A stretch of DNA of 64,000 bases. Source: JAGWBD01 sp965197455 (GTDB lineage: Bacteria > Chloroflexota > Anaerolineae > Aggregatilineales > Phototrophicaceae). The stretch covers positions 1,674,001-1,738,000 of the forward strand of contig OZ240208.1 in assembly GCA_965197455.1 (NCBI GenBank), in the 5' to 3' direction. Made by a program: the position numbers and the translations under genes. The notes below the pieces were generated by a model. The model had not been told where the DNA came from. It saw only the letters and a list, made by a program, of their open reading frames with translations, and made no database searches. Shown in pieces: positions 51,854-60,713 of the stretch (positions are counted from its first letter, which is position 1; every line of letters begins with the position of its first letter).

Positions 51854-53184
51854 GTGGCAAATTCGCGTTCAGCAACTGCATCCAAGTGCTGCTTTTGAAT
51901 CCCCAACTCAACATCGGCAAAATCTTCCGGCCACTCGCCGTAGGCCCCGTTCTCGTCAGGGACGGCAGGTTTTATGTTGGTGTAGCCCTCATCGTCGCGG
52001 CTAAACCAGTGCAGTATCACTTCCTCATGTGAAAGTTTTTCCTCAGCAATCAGCGTCATGACCGCCTGCAACAACAACGAACTGTGCGTTTCGATGACGA
52101 CACGCACGCCCCTCTTTGCAGCGTCCGCCAGAACACTGGCGAGAGCGACCTGGGCGCGCGGATGCAAATGTAGTTCCGGCTGCTCAATGTAGACCATCTG
52201 GCCAGTTTCTGCAGCTGCTAACGCAACCAGAACCGGTAGGACCTGCGAAACTCCGAAGCCAACATCAGCAATGTTGACACCATCATCCTTGATTTTAGGA
52301 GACTTTAGTAAGCGTCCGACTCTAATCTCGACATTGACATCATCAAGCGGGGCTGCATCGACCCAACTAGTTAGCTCTAGTGCTGATAATCCCCATTCCA
52401 CCCAACTTACTTGCTTACTTTCTTCATCTTTCCAATCTGAAAGTAGACCAGCGGTGTAATGTTGAAAATGGCCTCTAAACCTCGGCCCTTGGGAAGAGGT
52501 TGTTGGATAAATACGTTCCGGGTTGCCCCGAAGCCCTGGTAGATGAATCAGATTTACGATGGAACTGCGCACTTCAGGAACTGGATCTACAGGAAGAATT
52601 GGAAATTGATTCCCCCTAGTCTTCTCGAACATTCCTATGTGGAGAAAACAGCCCGACGCTCTGACTTCCCACCCCCAATCAAATTCCTCATCCCGATCAG
52701 AATTCAACTCCTCCACAAACTTCAAAAGTTCTTCTGGAATCTTTGAAATGATTTCTTCTTCGGACATGCCCGGCGATAACTCGTAGTCCTCTCCTGAGGA
52801 AGCGGCTGTCATTCTTGACAATTCGATCAAACTCTTTTGTGATTTCTTTTCTTTGGGGAAGGTGAACTCACAGGACAAGACTTCGTCCTTGTTATATTCA
52901 AAGCCGACGGTCAGAAACTGCTGGCCTTCACCATTCATCTTTGGTGCGAACTGCTCACATTTTGTGAATCTCACATGCGGCCCGTCCAGCAGGAGTGGCC
53001 CAGGATCATATGACGCGTCCAGTGTCTGCTTCATCAGCAACATCGGCTGCATGATGCTGGACTTACCGGAGCTGTTGGCGCCGGCAAGGATGGTCAGCGG
53101 GCGGATCTCGATGGTCGTCTCGTCCCGGATGGACTTGTAACCACCAACGGTGATCGCCGTGATTCCCTGCTCGTTCTCAGCCAT
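51850..53184 (-). CDS. SMC/ABC-type ATPase with DUF3696-like C terminus
   Basis: 444 residues; AGGAGGG precedes the ATG at 53184. Walker A GANSSGKSS (35-43), signature-like GFGVSQVLPVL (309-319), Walker B VYIEQPELHLHPRAQ (331-345), H-loop IETHSS (364-369). A WPEDFAD segment near 418-424 resembles the DUF3696 end. The 200 residues between Walker A and the signature replace the SMC arm. Related ATPases sit in OLD, Septu and PARIS-type defence systems, there with other effectors. Coupled by GTGA to the PIN gene. GC about half. Confidence 0.85.
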   Translation of the reverse strand: MAENEQGITAITVGGYKSIRDETTIEIRPLTILAGANSSGKSSIMQPMLLMKQTLDASYDPGPLLLDGPHVRFTKCEQFAPKMNGEGQQFLTVGFEYNKDEVLSCEFTFPKEKKSQKSLIELSRMTAASSGEDYELSPGMSEEEIISKIPEELLKFVEELNSDRDEEFDWGWEVRASGCFLHIGMFEKTRGNQFPILPVDPVPEVRSSIVNLIHLPGLRGNPERIYPTTSSQGPRFRGHFQHYTAGLLSDWKDEESKQVSWVEWGLSALELTSWVDAAPLDDVNVEIRVGRLLKSPKIKDDGVNIADVGFGVSQVLPVLVALAAAETGQMVYIEQPELHLHPRAQVALASVLADAAKRGVRVVIETHSSLLLQAVMTLIAEEKLSHEEVILHWFSRDDEGYTNIKPAVPDENGAYGEWPEDFADVELGIQKQHLDAVAEREFAT

Positions 53185-53243
53185 GTTCGCCCTCCTGAAT
53201 GTGCCTCAGTATACACCTGACCGGACAATCTATACTGGCGACT

Positions 53244-54113
53244 TCACCACTCCCCCACGCGACCCGCCGACCCCTCGCGCAACGACGCGCGCAGCAACTC
53301 CGCCATCGACTCCTGCACCTGCGCGGCGACTGTCGGGCCGGCCGTCAGCGGCGCGCCGAAACGCAGCGTCACCTCGCAGTCGCGCCAACGCGTGAACATC
53401 ACCTGCAGCGTCGCCGCCACCCAGGAACGTCGGCGTCCCTCACGATACAGCTGCGCCAGCGGCGAACGCAGCGCGCGCAATGAAATTACGCCGCTGACCG
53501 CCACCGGCAGAATCGTCAACCCCGGCACCTGACGCGCGAAGAGCGCAATGCCCGGCATCGACCAGTTCGTCAGCGTCTGCGCAGCGCCGATGTAGTACGC
53601 CGGGTCCGGCTCGATGGCGCCGGCGGGAAAGTTCAGCAGCGCCCCGCCCGCCCGCAAATGCGCCAGCGCCGCGCGCAAGACACGGATGCGGCGTTCGCCG
53701 GCGACCGGCAACAGGATGAGATGCTGCGCGATGTTGGGCAGCAACGCCAGAATCGGGCGCTCGGCCGTGATGACCTTCAGGTCCGGCCGCGCCAGCCAGG
53801 CGAAGAGCGCCATCGCGTCCATCACGCCCGGATGGTTGCTGACCACCAGCAGCGGCGTGCCGGGCGGGATGGCGGGCGGATTGACCGGCAGTACGCTCTG
53901 CGTGAAGTGCGGCAGCAACCAGTGCGAGGCCTGCACCAGGTCCGTCTCGCCCACCAGGCGTTCGTACTGAAAGACGAGGCGCGTGATGTTCTGCGCCGGG
54001 CCGCGCACCAGCGGCAACGCGGCTTCCGGGAAGCGCGGCACAAAGGCGCCGACCATGTCGCGCGCGTTTTGGCGCACGGCCGTCGCGAAGCCGGACGGCG
54101 TCATCTCAGCCAT
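53244..54113 (-). CDS. Phospholipid/glycerol acyltransferase-like protein
   Basis: 289 residues from the ATG at 54113, preceded by GAGGAGGG; a second ATG at 54104 is too far from that site. The HxxxxD motif is SNHPGVMDAM, and a later FPAGAIEPDP strand matches the second acyltransferase motif. Members move acyl chains onto lysophospholipids or similar acceptors at the membrane. An 8-base overlap ties it to the membrane protein upstream. Confidence 0.82.
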   Translation of the reverse strand: MAEMTPSGFATAVRQNARDMVGAFVPRFPEAALPLVRGPAQNITRLVFQYERLVGETDLVQASHWLLPHFTQSVLPVNPPAIPPGTPLLVVSNHPGVMDAMALFAWLARPDLKVITAERPILALLPNIAQHLILLPVAGERRIRVLRAALAHLRAGGALLNFPAGAIEPDPAYYIGAAQTLTNWSMPGIALFARQVPGLTILPVAVSGVISLRALRSPLAQLYREGRRRSWVAATLQVMFTRWRDCEVTLRFGAPLTAGPTVAAQVQESMAELLRASLREGSAGRVGEW

Positions 54114-56031
54114 CAGCGCCCTCCTCGTTGACGGCGTAGACCTGCGCGCCCTCCTGCTCGAACACCAGCTCCAGCCAGGCAGCTTCCGCCACCGTCGAGG
54201 CCATGGGCAGCGACCAGGCGTCGGGTTCGTGCCAGCGCCAGGCCTGCGCGAAACTCTCCGGCGCCGCCACGATCTGCGGCACCAGCACGTAGTCGATGCC
54301 AGCCTCGGCCAGCAGCTGAGCGTGCTCCGGTCTGGCCGGGTCCAGCCAGAAAGTGCGCAGACGCTCCTGCTCGGCGAGGCTGTCTGCATCGCCGTGGAAG
54401 AAGGGCTGCCAGCGATAGTAAACGCTGTCGCGCTCGCTGATCACCGCGGCCCAGTCGCCCTCCCAGGAGTTTTTGAAGGTGCTGCCAGGGAAGTTGAGCA
54501 CGCGGGCGCTGGTGGGCGTGTTCTCGCGCAGCCAGGTCATGGCGGCCACGTCAGCGTGGGAGGCGAAGGCGCCGTGAAAGCCGAGGCGTTGCTTGCTCAG
54601 GGCCAGCAACTGTGGCTGCAGCACGAGCGCGCCCGCGGCCAGCACGAAGCCGGAAATCAGCAGCGCCCAGGCCGCCCGTCGCCACTGTCGTTCCGGCCAG
54701 CGCGGGGCAAGCCATTGCCACAGACGCAGCAGTCCCTGGCCGGCCAGCAACGCCAGCGGAATGATGGGGCCGTGCCAGGCGACGCTGAAGGGATAGTCAT
54801 AGCGGAAGAGCGGCAGCCACGGGGCGATGCGCTCCGTAATGCCGAGGAAAGCGAAGTCCGCGCTGTACAGCAGCCAGCCCAGCGCCAGCAGCGTGGCCTG
54901 GTCGCGCCGACGCAGCCCGGCGCGCGCGCCGATCAGCGCCAGCGGCCAGCTCCACAGGCCGTGAAAGCCGAGCATCACCAGCGCGTGACCCGGGTCGCGC
55001 GCGAAGGGCGAAATGATCTCACCGCCCAGCAGCGACAGACTGCGCAGCAGCCAGGGGCTGATGATGAGCAGGGCCAGCAGCGGCACCCCGACCAGCAACA
55101 ACAGCCAGCGCCGCAGGGTCGGCCGCGGCTGGCCGGACCACATGGTGACCAGCCAGGGGCCGTAGCCCAGCGTGAGGATGATGGTTGTGTCTGGATGCGA
55201 GAGCACGACGGCGGCCAGCAACAGGGTGGCGGAAACCAGGTCCGCGCGCCGGCCACTGCGCTGAAAACGCAGCACGCAGAGCAGGAAGCCCTGGGCGAAG
55301 ACCAGCGCCAGCAAGGTCGTGAAGTGGGAGTCCATGTAAGCGAGGAAGAGGGCCAGGCCGCCCGTCATGGCCAGCGCAACCGCGCGCCCCAGGCGTCGGC
55401 CGCCCAGCTCCGAGCCGAGGTCATGGGCCAGCCAAAGGTTGAGCAAACCGGCCACGGCCGCCAGCGCAAACTGCACCTGATGCACGGGCTGGCCCAGCTG
55501 CGAGCTCAGCCAGGCGACCAGCAGGGTGAAGCCTGGCGCGTAGAGGTAGCTGACCTCCGCGTGAAAGGGCGCCAGGGTATCGAGGCTGCCGCTCAGGCGC
55601 GTCATCAGGGCGAGATAGCCGAAACCCTGGGCGTCCGTGTCCAGCGGCACGGGCAGGATGAGCGCCGGAATGGCGAAGAGCAACGCGGCCAGCGCGAAAA
55701 AGGCCAGCTCCAGCGCGCCGGGCCAGCCCGCTACAGCCACCGTGCCGGCATCCGTTGCGCCAGTCGCCTGGCGTTTGTTGCGCAGTTGACCGCGACCGAG
55801 CGTCCCGCCCAGCAGCACCACGGTCACCAGCGCGAAGAGCAGATAATCGATGATCAGCGTGTCCCAACCAAAGAGCATTGTCCAGCCGGTCGCGCCACAG
55901 AGCACCACGGCCAGCGCCAGCGCCGCGCCCAGGCCGATGCGCACCTGCCTGCCGGGCAGGGCCGGGGCCAGCAGCGCGCCGGCGCCCAGCAACACGCTGC
56001 CCAGGATGAAAATGATCGACAGTGGAACCAT
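54106..56031 (-). CDS. Polytopic membrane protein, GT-C-like
   Basis: 641 residues with about 13 hydrophobic helices in the first 480, then a soluble C-terminal part (ADVAAMTWLRENTPTSARVL onward). An acidic loop after the third or fourth helix (VPLDTDAQGFGY) and an HAEVSYLYAPGF segment recall GT-C glycosyltransferases or YfhO-like proteins. No specific family is certain. The start lies 7 bases after a TATACT box. Together with the acyltransferase it may build a lipid-linked surface glycan. Confidence 0.72.
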   Translation of the reverse strand: MVPLSIIFILGSVLLGAGALLAPALPGRQVRIGLGAALALAVVLCGATGWTMLFGWDTLIIDYLLFALVTVVLLGGTLGRGQLRNKRQATGATDAGTVAVAGWPGALELAFFALAALLFAIPALILPVPLDTDAQGFGYLALMTRLSGSLDTLAPFHAEVSYLYAPGFTLLVAWLSSQLGQPVHQVQFALAAVAGLLNLWLAHDLGSELGGRRLGRAVALAMTGGLALFLAYMDSHFTTLLALVFAQGFLLCVLRFQRSGRRADLVSATLLLAAVVLSHPDTTIILTLGYGPWLVTMWSGQPRPTLRRWLLLLVGVPLLALLIISPWLLRSLSLLGGEIISPFARDPGHALVMLGFHGLWSWPLALIGARAGLRRRDQATLLALGWLLYSADFAFLGITERIAPWLPLFRYDYPFSVAWHGPIIPLALLAGQGLLRLWQWLAPRWPERQWRRAAWALLISGFVLAAGALVLQPQLLALSKQRLGFHGAFASHADVAAMTWLRENTPTSARVLNFPGSTFKNSWEGDWAAVISERDSVYYRWQPFFHGDADSLAEQERLRTFWLDPARPEHAQLLAEAGIDYVLVPQIVAAPESFAQAWRWHEPDAWSLPMASTVAEAAWLELVFEQEGAQVYAVNEEGADG

Positions 56032-56038
56032 CTCTGGC

Positions 56039-56044
56039 AGTATA
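56039..56044 (-). promoter_or_regulatory. -10 box of the GT-C-like gene (leaderless type)
   Basis: TATACT on the minus strand, 7 bases before the ATG at 56031, with no room for a ribosome-binding site. It is divergent from the promoter at 56066-56094. Confidence 0.5.
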
Positions 56045-56065
56045 CACGAGCCCCCAGGGTCGGGA

Positions 56066-56094
56066 CTGACAGTGTGCCCTGACTGTGCTATGGT
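56066..56094 (+). promoter_or_regulatory. Promoter of the solute-binding protein gene
   Basis: CTGACA (56066-56071), 17 bases, TATGGT (56089-56094), followed by a 31-base leader and a GGAGG site. Confidence 0.55.
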
Positions 56095-56125
56095 GACGCG
56101 AAGTTACTCATTGGAGGTTTCTCGT

Positions 56126-57850
56126 ATGAAACGTGCACTTACCCGCTATACACTGCTGCTGCTGGCCCTGCTGGTCGCAGTGGGATCCTTCGGACCGGTT
56201 GCGGCCCAGGATGATGAAGGCGATACGCTCAACATCCTCTACTGGCAGGCTGTTTCGATCCTCAATCCCTATCTGTCCGGTGGCACCAAGGACCTGGATG
56301 GAGCCGCGCTGGTGCTTGAGCCGCTGGCCTACTTCGATCCCGACGGCGTTCTCGTGCCGGTGCTCGCAGTGGACATCCCCACCCTGGAAAACGGTGGCGT
56401 CTCCGAAGACCTGACGACCATCACCTGGACCCTGCAGGATGGCATCGTCTTCTCGGATGGCAAGCCGTTGACGGCCGCTGACGCGGTCTTCACCTGGGAA
56501 TACTGCACGCATCCCGAGGGTGGCTGCTCCGGTCTGCAGTGGTTTGATGATGTCGCCAGCATCGAGGCCGTCGATGATCTAACGGTCAAGATCACCTTTG
56601 GCGTGTCCAAGCCTTTCCCTTATGGCCCCCTGGTTGGTGAGGTTTCGCCCATCCTGCACAGTGAGCAGTTCGCGGACTGCATGGGCACTGCCGCGGCGCA
56701 GTGTACTGACCAGAATTTCGGCCCCATTGGCACCGGCCCCTACGTCGTCGAGTCCTTCCGCACCAATGACGTGGTGACCTACACCGCCAACCCGAGCTAT
56801 CGTGAAGAGGGCAAGCCCTTCTTCCAGCGCGTCGTCTTCAAGGGCGGCGGTGATGCCGAGTCTGCCGCGCGCGCCGTGCTCGAGACCGGCGAGGCCGATT
56901 ACGCCTGGAACCTGCAGATCTCCCCGGCCGTGCTGGACTCCATGGAAGCCGCCGGCAACGGTTCGGTCGTCGTGGCCTTCTCTTCCAGCGTCGAGCGTCT
57001 CATGCTCAACCAGACCAACCCAAGCCCGGACCTCGGCCCCGAGATTCGCTCCGTCGACGCGGTCAACAACCCGCACCCCTTCCTGACCAATGACGCCGTC
57101 AGTACGGCGCTCTCCATGGCCATTGACCGCAACATCATCGCCACCCAGCTTTATGGCAAGGGCGGCCTGCCGGCCTGCAACGTCGTCAACGGCCCGCCCG
57201 CCAACGTCTCGCCCAACACCGCCGGCTGCCTGATGCCAGACATCGCTGGCGCCAACGCCCTGCTCGACGAAGCCGGCATCCTTGACAGCGACGGTGACGG
57301 TGTGCGTGAACTGGATGGCACGCCGCTGGTCGTCACCTACCAGACCTCGACCAACGCTGTGCGCCAGAGCACCCAGGCGCTCATCAAGCAATGGTGGTCC
57401 GAGATTGGTGTCGAGACCGAGTTGCGTAACATCAGCGCTTCGGTCTTCTTCGGCGGCGACCCCGCCAGCCCGGATACCTATCACAAGTTCTATGCCGACA
57501 TCGAGATGTTCACCAGTGGCACCGGCTCGCCGGATGCCGAGGGCTTCCTCGTGCGCTGGGTCTGTGGCAACGAACCGAGCCCGGAGAGCGGCTGGCTGGG
57601 ACGCAACGTCCCACGTCACTGCAACCCTGCGTACGACGTGCTTTTCGAGGAGTTGAAGCAGACTGGCAGCCTGGCGCGGCGTGCCGATCTCACCATCGAG
57701 ATGAATGACCTGCTGATTGAGAACGGGGCCATCATCCCGCTCGTCTTCCGCGGCAGCGTCTCGGCCCATGCAAACTCACTCGAGGGCGTGTGGATCAACG
57801 GTTGGCACTCCGAGATGTGGAACATTGAGGACTGGACGCGCGCTTCGTAG
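56126..57850 (+). CDS. Peptide/nickel-type ABC transporter solute-binding protein
   Basis: 574 residues from the ATG at 56126, with TTGGAGG 8 bases upstream. The signal peptide ends at GPVAAQ (about residue 27); no lipobox Cys is seen, unusual if this is a monoderm. SBP family 5 features: ILYWQAVSILNPY at the start, TWTLQDGIVFSDGKPLTAADAVFTWEY, GTGPYVVESFRTND, and LIENGAIIPLVF near the end. A terminator follows, so its permeases are not in this operon; a DppD-type ATPase begins at 63780. Confidence 0.92.
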   Translation: MKRALTRYTLLLLALLVAVGSFGPVAAQDDEGDTLNILYWQAVSILNPYLSGGTKDLDGAALVLEPLAYFDPDGVLVPVLAVDIPTLENGGVSEDLTTITWTLQDGIVFSDGKPLTAADAVFTWEYCTHPEGGCSGLQWFDDVASIEAVDDLTVKITFGVSKPFPYGPLVGEVSPILHSEQFADCMGTAAAQCTDQNFGPIGTGPYVVESFRTNDVVTYTANPSYREEGKPFFQRVVFKGGGDAESAARAVLETGEADYAWNLQISPAVLDSMEAAGNGSVVVAFSSSVERLMLNQTNPSPDLGPEIRSVDAVNNPHPFLTNDAVSTALSMAIDRNIIATQLYGKGGLPACNVVNGPPANVSPNTAGCLMPDIAGANALLDEAGILDSDGDGVRELDGTPLVVTYQTSTNAVRQSTQALIKQWWSEIGVETELRNISASVFFGGDPASPDTYHKFYADIEMFTSGTGSPDAEGFLVRWVCGNEPSPESGWLGRNVPRHCNPAYDVLFEELKQTGSLARRADLTIEMNDLLIENGAIIPLVFRGSVSAHANSLEGVWINGWHSEMWNIEDWTRAS

Positions 57851-57875
57851 CGCCCACCCTCTGATCAATACCCTG

Positions 57876-57906
57876 AAGCGGGCGGACTCCGGTTCGCCCG
57901 CTTTTT
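57876..57906 (+). terminator. Rho-independent terminator
   Basis: AAGCGGGCG pairs with CGCCCGCTT around a 10-base loop and is followed by a T-run. It lies 26 bases after the solute-binding protein gene and is the only textbook terminator I found. Confidence 0.88.
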
Positions 57907-58004
57907 CGTGCCTGGCCGCCGCTGCCGCCGACGCTTCGCCGTTGACAGCGGCCCCGCTCCGGCAGACACTGTGCCCAGTGTCGCACACCAGCAGGACAGC
58001 AGCC

Positions 58005-58544
58005 GTGCCCCAGGCCATCGTCGCCTCCACCAACCCAGTCAAGATTGAGGCCGCCCGCCGCAGCCTGGCGCGCCTGTTTCCGCAACAGGCCTGGACGGTC
58101 TGCGGCCGCGACCTGCCCTCCGGCGTGCCCGACCAGCCCATGTCCGATGCCGAGACGCTGCAGGGCGCGCTGAACCGGGCCCGCAACGCCCGCGCAGCCG
58201 TGCCGCAGGCGCAACTCTGGCTGGGCATCGAGGGCGGGCTGGAGCCGGTCGGCGAGGTCCTGCGCTGCTTCGCCTGGGTACAGATGCTCGCCCCGGTTTG
58301 CGCGGGGCGCAGCCGCACGGCCACTCACGATCTGCCCGATGAAGTCGCCAGGCTCGTGCGCGCCGGCCGCGAACTGGGCAGCGCCAACGACCTCGTCTTC
58401 GGGCGCAGCAACTCCAAACAGGGCAGCGGCTCGGTCGGCATCCTCACCGGCGACGCACTGACGCGCACAGAATATTACGCGCAGGCCATCCTGCTCGCGC
58501 TCATCCCGCTGCGCAACGCCGACCTCCACTTCCAGGCGCCATGA
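58005..58544 (+). CDS. DUF84-family inosine/xanthosine triphosphatase
   Basis: 179 residues from a GTG at 58005 (AGGA upstream); a GTG at 57978 is possible but has no ribosome site. Family start AIVASTNPVKIEAARRSL, then the acidic LWLGIEGGLEP strand, a GxELG/ANDLVFGRSNSKQGSGSVGILTGD block, and an ALTRTEYY end, as in YjjX. It removes non-canonical nucleotides such as ITP and XTP. Overlaps prmC by ATGA. Confidence 0.88.
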   Translation: MPQAIVASTNPVKIEAARRSLARLFPQQAWTVCGRDLPSGVPDQPMSDAETLQGALNRARNARAAVPQAQLWLGIEGGLEPVGEVLRCFAWVQMLAPVCAGRSRTATHDLPDEVARLVRAGRELGSANDLVFGRSNSKQGSGSVGILTGDALTRTEYYAQAILLALIPLRNADLHFQAP

Positions 58545-59377
58545 GCCGCCTGGTGGCGGTGGCCCTGCGCAATGCGACGCAACGTTTGCATGATAGCGAC
58601 ACGGCCGCGCTGGATGCGCAACTGCTGCTGGCGCAGGTGACCGGCCGGGAGCGCGCCTGGCTGCTGGCCCACGGCGATGCCCGGCTCACCCAGGCCCAGG
58701 CGCAGCGCTTTGCAGCCCTGGTCGGACGCCGCGCCGCCGGCGTGCCGCTGGCTTACCTGCGTCGTCGCCAGGCTTTCTACGACCGCGACTTTCACGTGTC
58801 GCCGGCGGTGCTCATCCCGCGCCCGGAATCTGAACAGTTGCTCGAGCTCGCGCTGGCATTCACCGCGCCGGAGTTCAGCGGCACCTTCGTGGATGTCGGC
58901 ACAGGCAGCGGCGCGGGCGGCCTGACCTTCGCCGCGCTGCGTCCGCGCAGCCGCGTCATCGTCACCGACATCAGCGCGGCGGCGCTGACCGTCGCGCGCA
59001 TCAACGCGGCGCGCCACAACGTTAAGCCTGAATTTCTGCTGGGAGATTTGCTGCAACCCCTGCTCGAACGGGGGGAGCGCGTGGACCTGCTGCTGGCCAA
59101 TCTACCCTATGTCAGAAGTGGAGATCTGCCACAACTGGCTGTCGCCCGCCATGAGCCGCACATCGCGCTGGACGGCGGCGCGGATGGCCTGGAGTTGACG
59201 CGTCGGCTACTACGGGACTTGCCGCGGGTTTGTCGGCCCGGTGCGCTGGCCCTGCTGGAGATCGGCATGAGCCACGGCGCGGAAGCCCTCGCCCTGGCCA
59301 GGGCACTGCGGCCGCGCCAGGCGCAGGTCCGGCAGGACCTGGCCGGGCTCGACCGCATATTGCGCGTGGATCTGTAA
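58541..59377 (+). CDS. prmC: Release factor glutamine methyltransferase
   Basis: 278 residues. The helical N-terminal domain leads into FYDRDFHVSPAVLIPRPESEQLLELAL, then the SAM motif VDVGTGSGAGGL and the catalytic-site motif NLPYV, where most PrmC proteins have NPPY. It methylates the Gln of the GGQ motif in RF1 and RF2. prfA, the usual neighbour, is absent. The ATG overlaps the DUF84 gene. Confidence 0.9.
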   Translation: MSRLVAVALRNATQRLHDSDTAALDAQLLLAQVTGRERAWLLAHGDARLTQAQAQRFAALVGRRAAGVPLAYLRRRQAFYDRDFHVSPAVLIPRPESEQLLELALAFTAPEFSGTFVDVGTGSGAGGLTFAALRPRSRVIVTDISAAALTVARINAARHNVKPEFLLGDLLQPLLERGERVDLLLANLPYVRSGDLPQLAVARHEPHIALDGGADGLELTRRLLRDLPRVCRPGALALLEIGMSHGAEALALARALRPRQAQVRQDLAGLDRILRVDL

Positions 59378-59403
59378 ACGCGACAGGTCGCGTTTATGGA
59401 CAA

Positions 59404-60630
59404 TCAGTCTGGTGGACAATCAGCTGGTTGCAGGTTGTAGTTGAAGTGATTCTCGTTGTTGCTCCTGTCGCCCTCAGGGATCGCATTGTCATGGTTGATG
59501 TAGGCCCAGATGATGTGACGTTCGTTGTAGTGGAAGCCGACCGTGATTTCTGCGCTGGCGCTTACCGTCTGGCCAGGCTCAATCGGCGGGAAGCTGCCAA
59601 TCGCCACCGCCTCCAGTTGCGGTTCCAGCTTGCCTCCGTCCGATTTGGTGGCGTAATCCAGGAAGCGTACATTGCCACCCGGCGAGCGCGTTGAGCCGAC
59701 GTTGGCGACGTCCACTTCAATCGTGAAGCCCCGGTTGCAGAAAATGTTGCCGCCAGGTGAATTGTGGCGCATGTTGCCGGCCACCAGGTTGACGTCCAGC
59801 AACGCGGTGGGCGGCACAGCCGTGACCGGGATGGGCGTGGGCGCGGGCAAGGCTGGCCCGTAGATGACAGGCAACTCATCCACCTTGCCGCTGACTTCCA
59901 GCAAACTGCCGAAGACCCAGCCGTCGCTGTTGTAATAATTGATCTTGTACCAGGTCTTGTGAATGTTGATGGCGAGCAACTCAACCTGATCTCCGGCGGC
60001 GATGCTGCCGATGGGCGGCGCAAAGCGCGTGTCCGGGCCACTGCGCACGTTCGCGCCGCGCAGCAGACGCCCCATGGGCCTGTCAGAAGTGGGCTCGGGC
60101 GTTGGTTCCGTGCGCGCCGGTTGCTGCACCGGCTCCCGGGGCTGCTGGCCGGAGTCGCTGCTGCCCGCACTGCCGGCAGCGCCACCGCCGCTGGCTGCGG
60201 GTTCCGGTCGCGTGATCTGGCCGATGACCGTCACCGTCACGCTGACGGGGACGCTGGCGCTGCCGTCGCTGCGCGTGGCGACCACGCTCAGGCTGTGCGC
60301 GCCGGGGCCGGCGGATGCCCAGCTTTGGGATACGCTAAATGCGGTCGCGCCGGCGCTGTTGGGTTCAGCCAGGGAAGCGAAAACCTGGTTGTCGATGGCG
60401 AAATCCACGCGGGCCAGGTCCGGGCCGGCGTTTTGCACCCGTGCCTGCACATTAACCGACACACCTTCAAGGTAGGTCGCGTTGGGCAGCGGCGACAGGA
60501 TCTGCACAACCGGCAGTCCTGAAAGCGTTTGTCTGGAAGGATCCGGGGCCGTGGACAGGTTGCAGGCTGTCAGCATAAACAACAGGATAATACCGGAAAG
60601 GACTGTCGTGGTTTTTGTGTCCCACTTCAT
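59404..60630 (-). CDS. Lipoprotein with Ig-like and SH3b domains
   Basis: 408 residues from the ATG at 60630 (AGGAGAGG upstream). The lipobox is LTAC (about Cys23). An Ig-like domain (VQILSPLPNATYLEGVSVNV to VSVTVTVIG) is followed by a Pro/Gln/Thr-rich linker, an SH3b domain (RGANVRSGPDTRFAPPIG...DGWVFGSLLEV) and a CARDB-like domain with NRGFTIEVDVANVGS. The parts suggest a cell-surface protein that binds peptidoglycan. Convergent with prmC. Confidence 0.85.
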   Translation of the reverse strand: MKWDTKTTTVLSGIILLFMLTACNLSTAPDPSRQTLSGLPVVQILSPLPNATYLEGVSVNVQARVQNAGPDLARVDFAIDNQVFASLAEPNSAGATAFSVSQSWASAGPGAHSLSVVATRSDGSASVPVSVTVTVIGQITRPEPAASGGGAAGSAGSSDSGQQPREPVQQPARTEPTPEPTSDRPMGRLLRGANVRSGPDTRFAPPIGSIAAGDQVELLAINIHKTWYKINYYNSDGWVFGSLLEVSGKVDELPVIYGPALPAPTPIPVTAVPPTALLDVNLVAGNMRHNSPGGNIFCNRGFTIEVDVANVGSTRSPGGNVRFLDYATKSDGGKLEPQLEAVAIGSFPPIEPGQTVSASAEITVGFHYNERHIIWAYINHDNAIPEGDRSNNENHFNYNLQPADCPPD

Positions 60631-60713
60631 GCGCGCCTCTCCTGTGCCAGGGAGCACTGGGCTGCATCCTAATCCTGCCGCAAATCGGGGAACTGCGCAA
60701 GGGGTCGCGCGGT

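Noticed and set aside
53983..56082. 700-codon open frame antisense to the GT-C-like gene
   Set aside because: Gln/Arg/Gly-rich shadow; the minus strand encodes a coherent polytopic membrane protein.
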